From: Glaciecola petra
GTDB taxonomy: Bacteria; Pseudomonadota; Gammaproteobacteria; Enterobacterales; Alteromonadaceae
Assembly: GCF_031846345.1 (NCBI RefSeq)
Contig: NZ_JAVRHX010000005.1
Span: 1 to 64,000, forward strand
Length of the DNA stretch: 64,000 bases
Direction of reading: 5' to 3'
The notes under the pieces are model-generated. The model was not told where the DNA came from and did not search any database. It saw only the letters and a list, made by a program, of their open reading frames with translations. Positions 62,298 through 64,000 of the stretch are shown piece after piece. Each line of letters opens with the position of its first letter. Position 1 is the stretch's first letter. The position numbers and the translations under genes were made by a program.

Positions 62298-63621
62298 TAA
62301 ACGGTCATCACGGCGACTATTATTAAAAGGTCTTGGCGCTGCTGTAGCGCTTCCAATAATGGAATCCTTGTTGCCATCAGCTATGGCTAAATCTATTCAA
62401 GACCGCCCCAAACGAATGACGGTATTTTATTCGCCCAATGGGGTCAGAATGCAAAGTTACACACCTAAAAGAGTAGGTGCAAACTACGAAGCAACAGCTA
62501 TTTTACGGCCACTCGAAAAAGTTCGTGACAAACATGTTGTGATATCGGGATTAGCACATTATCAGGCTAGTGCTTTTGATGCGCCGCCAGCAGGCCATGG
62601 CAGAAGTTGTCCTGCATTTTTAACCGGAGCGCATGCAAAAGCGACTGAAGGCGCTGATATATATTGCGGCATTTCTGCAGACCAAGTAGCCGCCAAGTAT
62701 TTTGCTAAGGACACGCAACTTGCATCCTTAGAATTGGGTATTGAACCGCCTAGTTTGTTGGGTAGTTGCGATATAAATTATAGTTGTACTTACACCAACA
62801 CTATTTCTTGGCGAAGTCCAACTCAAGCTTTACCTGCTATGGTTACGCCGAGTGATGTATTTGAACATTTATTTGGTAGTGGTAATAAAATCGACGAAAA
62901 AGATCGTCAAATGCGCTTGGCACATAAATCGAGCATTCTTGATTTTATTAATGAAGACGCAAAAAGGGTAAATAAAAAACTAGGGATAAATGATCGTCAT
63001 AAAATGGGGCAATTTTTTGAATCCATTCGTGATGTAGAACGTCGAATCGTTAAGGCACGAGAAACTACGATTGCTATGAATTTAGATGGCTTTTCTGTGC
63101 CTGCTAATATTCCCAGCGATTATGAAGAGCATGTAAAAATTATGCTAGACCTTCAAATGCTAGCCTTGCAAACCGATATGACTCGAGTGAGTACTTTCAT
63201 GCTCGGACGTGAGCTTAGTAATCATGCCTACAATAATTTAGGTATCCCAGATGGACATCACGCGCTTAGCCATCACGCTAATGATCCTGAAAAAATTAAT
63301 AAGCTTGTGAGCATAAACGCTTATCACAATCAGTTGTTTGCAGATTATCTTGAAAAAATGGCGAATATTTCTGATGGCGAGTCAAATTTGCTCGACAATA
63401 CCTTTGTTGTAAGAGGCGCTTGTATTGGAGAATCTAATGATCATGATCATATGGATCTTCCGATAATCTTGGCCGGTGGAGGAATTAAAGGTAATCGACA
63501 CATCGCAAGCACAAAAGATACTCCTATGTGTAACCTTTTATTGTCTGTTTTACAGCAAATGGGCGTTCCTACAAATAAGTTTGGCGATAGCACTGAGCCC
63601 TTGGCTAATTTGTTAACCTAA
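62266..63621 (+). CDS. DUF1552 family Tat-exported protein
   Basis: A 451-residue protein with a twin-arginine leader (SSRRLLLKGLGAAVALPIMES). Family pattern: MTVFYSPNGV, LEKVRDKHVVISGLAHYQ, GHGRSCPAFLTGAHAK, DMTRVSTFMLGRELSNHAY and the GHHALSHHAND. DUF1552 proteins regularly pair with DUF1592 proteins in Alteromonadales and Planctomycetes, with function unresolved. ATG 62266 sits right after GGAGGAGG and inside the DUF1592 reading frame, so translation is coupled. Confidence 0.88.
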   Translation: MKNDKLLKHDNKRSSRRLLLKGLGAAVALPIMESLLPSAMAKSIQDRPKRMTVFYSPNGVRMQSYTPKRVGANYEATAILRPLEKVRDKHVVISGLAHYQASAFDAPPAGHGRSCPAFLTGAHAKATEGADIYCGISADQVAAKYFAKDTQLASLELGIEPPSLLGSCDINYSCTYTNTISWRSPTQALPAMVTPSDVFEHLFGSGNKIDEKDRQMRLAHKSSILDFINEDAKRVNKKLGINDRHKMGQFFESIRDVERRIVKARETTIAMNLDGFSVPANIPSDYEEHVKIMLDLQMLALQTDMTRVSTFMLGRELSNHAYNNLGIPDGHHALSHHANDPEKINKLVSINAYHNQLFADYLEKMANISDGESNLLDNTFVVRGACIGESNDHDHMDLPIILAGGGIKGNRHIASTKDTPMCNLLLSVLQQMGVPTNKFGDSTEPLANLLT

Positions 63622-63644
63622 GGTTTTTATTGAAGAGGAAAGTA

Positions 63645-64000
63645 ATGGTAAAAAAAATCATGGCTATATTTTTGGTGATAAGCCTTATTGCTTGTACAAG
63701 TGAATCTGCACTTAACTCTGTGGGATCAAGTTTAGATGAACAAGAACATCAACGCTTGCTGCTAAAAACAAAGCGCGCTATTTTAAATTTAGATCGTTCT
63801 TTACTTGAAAGCCTTGTTACACAAATTGATGTAAATCGATTGCTACCAGATAAGTCAAGTTTGCTTGCATGGGCAACAGAAACACAAGATCCAATCTTAG
63901 TAAATATCATCCTTGAAAATGGCGCAAATGTACAAAATGCAGACGGCAATCGTTTTAGTCCCTTAATTCAAGCATGCAGATACGGAAATACTGAAATTAT
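63645..64000 (+). CDS. Ankyrin-repeat lipoprotein (partial)
   Basis: From ATG 63645 the frame stays open to the window edge (118 residues). The leader ends LIACTSES (Cys17), and the mature part shows ankyrin repeats (LLAWATETQDPILVNIILEN, GANVQNADGNRFSPLIQACR). AGAGGAAAG is upstream. Third gene of the DUF1592-DUF1552 run. The C-terminus lies outside the window. Confidence 0.8.
   Translation, partial: MVKKIMAIFLVISLIACTSESALNSVGSSLDEQEHQRLLLKTKRAILNLDRSLLESLVTQIDVNRLLPDKSSLLAWATETQDPILVNIILENGANVQNADGNRFSPLIQACRYGNTEI

Noticed and set aside
1..64000. tRNA, rRNA, CRISPR array, riboswitch or insertion sequence
   Set aside because: No cloverleaf with conserved loops, no regularly spaced direct repeats, no transposase frame and no recognisable riboswitch core were found by reading; a covariance-model search would be decisive.

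Overview
The window looks like a chromosomal segment of a marine gammaproteobacterium of the order Alteromonadales, most likely Alteromonadaceae (Glaciecola/Paraglaciecola/Alteromonas-like). The pointers are ArcA, PmbA and DarP of gammaproteobacterial type, large TonB-dependent receptors tied to a flavin halogenase-like protein and a SapC-family protein, a DUF3019/MipA two-component locus, and low-GC, AT-rich intergenic DNA. The genus is an inference. No rRNA, tRNA, CRISPR array, intact insertion sequence or prophage was seen.

Layout. 1-9.1 kb: a partial EAL/HDOD signalling protein, then a rightward run of ThrE-like exporter, AlkC-type DNA glycosylase, DUF2252 protein, Old Yellow Enzyme and a transglutaminase-like TPR lipoprotein, facing a serine hydrolase. 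9.2-13.7 kb: a leftward envelope-sensing operon (MipA/OmpV, DUF3019, RstA/RstB-like pair, Acg-type nitroreductase). 13.9-17.9 kb: a BLUF photoreceptor with an unusual N-terminal domain, then a small accessory island with a decayed TacA/TacT-like toxin-antitoxin pair, two unrecognised genes and an intact Phd/VapC pair. 17.9-21.9 kb: beta-glucoside use (GPH symporter, GH1 beta-glucosidase, AraC-type regulator, LacI-type operator sequences). 21.9-28.4 kb: an alpha/beta hydrolase, a pair of odd genes one of which ends in a Gly/Cys tail, a LytS/LytR pair co-transcribed with a serine hydrolase, and a small glycogen-binding-fold protein. 28.4-31.8 kb: tyrosine catabolism (fumarylacetoacetase, VOC protein, HPPD) with a divergent MarR regulator and two tandem operators.

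31.8-55.1 kb is dominated by alpha-galactoside and galactose use: GntR/FCD regulator, SMP-30 lactonase, GH36 alpha-galactosidase, two sodium/solute symporters, a KDG-type sugar kinase, two TonB-dependent receptors, a halogenase-like/SapC pair, SemiSWEET, DoxX, an NYN-domain protein, then galT-galK and a Gfo/Idh/MocA oxidoreductase. Genes of both the Leloir pathway and an oxidative (De Ley-Doudoroff-like) route are present, and a 10-mer (TCATATAAAT) recurs upstream of several of these units.

55.1-64 kb returns to housekeeping (DarP, PmbA, ArcA), then a 2H-phosphoesterase-like protein, a small lipoprotein, and a DUF1592/DUF1552 pair followed by a truncated ankyrin lipoprotein. The best candidates for something under-described are the ABM-BLUF fusion, the Gly/Cys-tailed protein next to the LytS/LytR-hydrolase operon, the VOC protein sitting in the tyrosine operon where hmgA/maiA would be expected, and the proposed shared galactose regulatory sequence.
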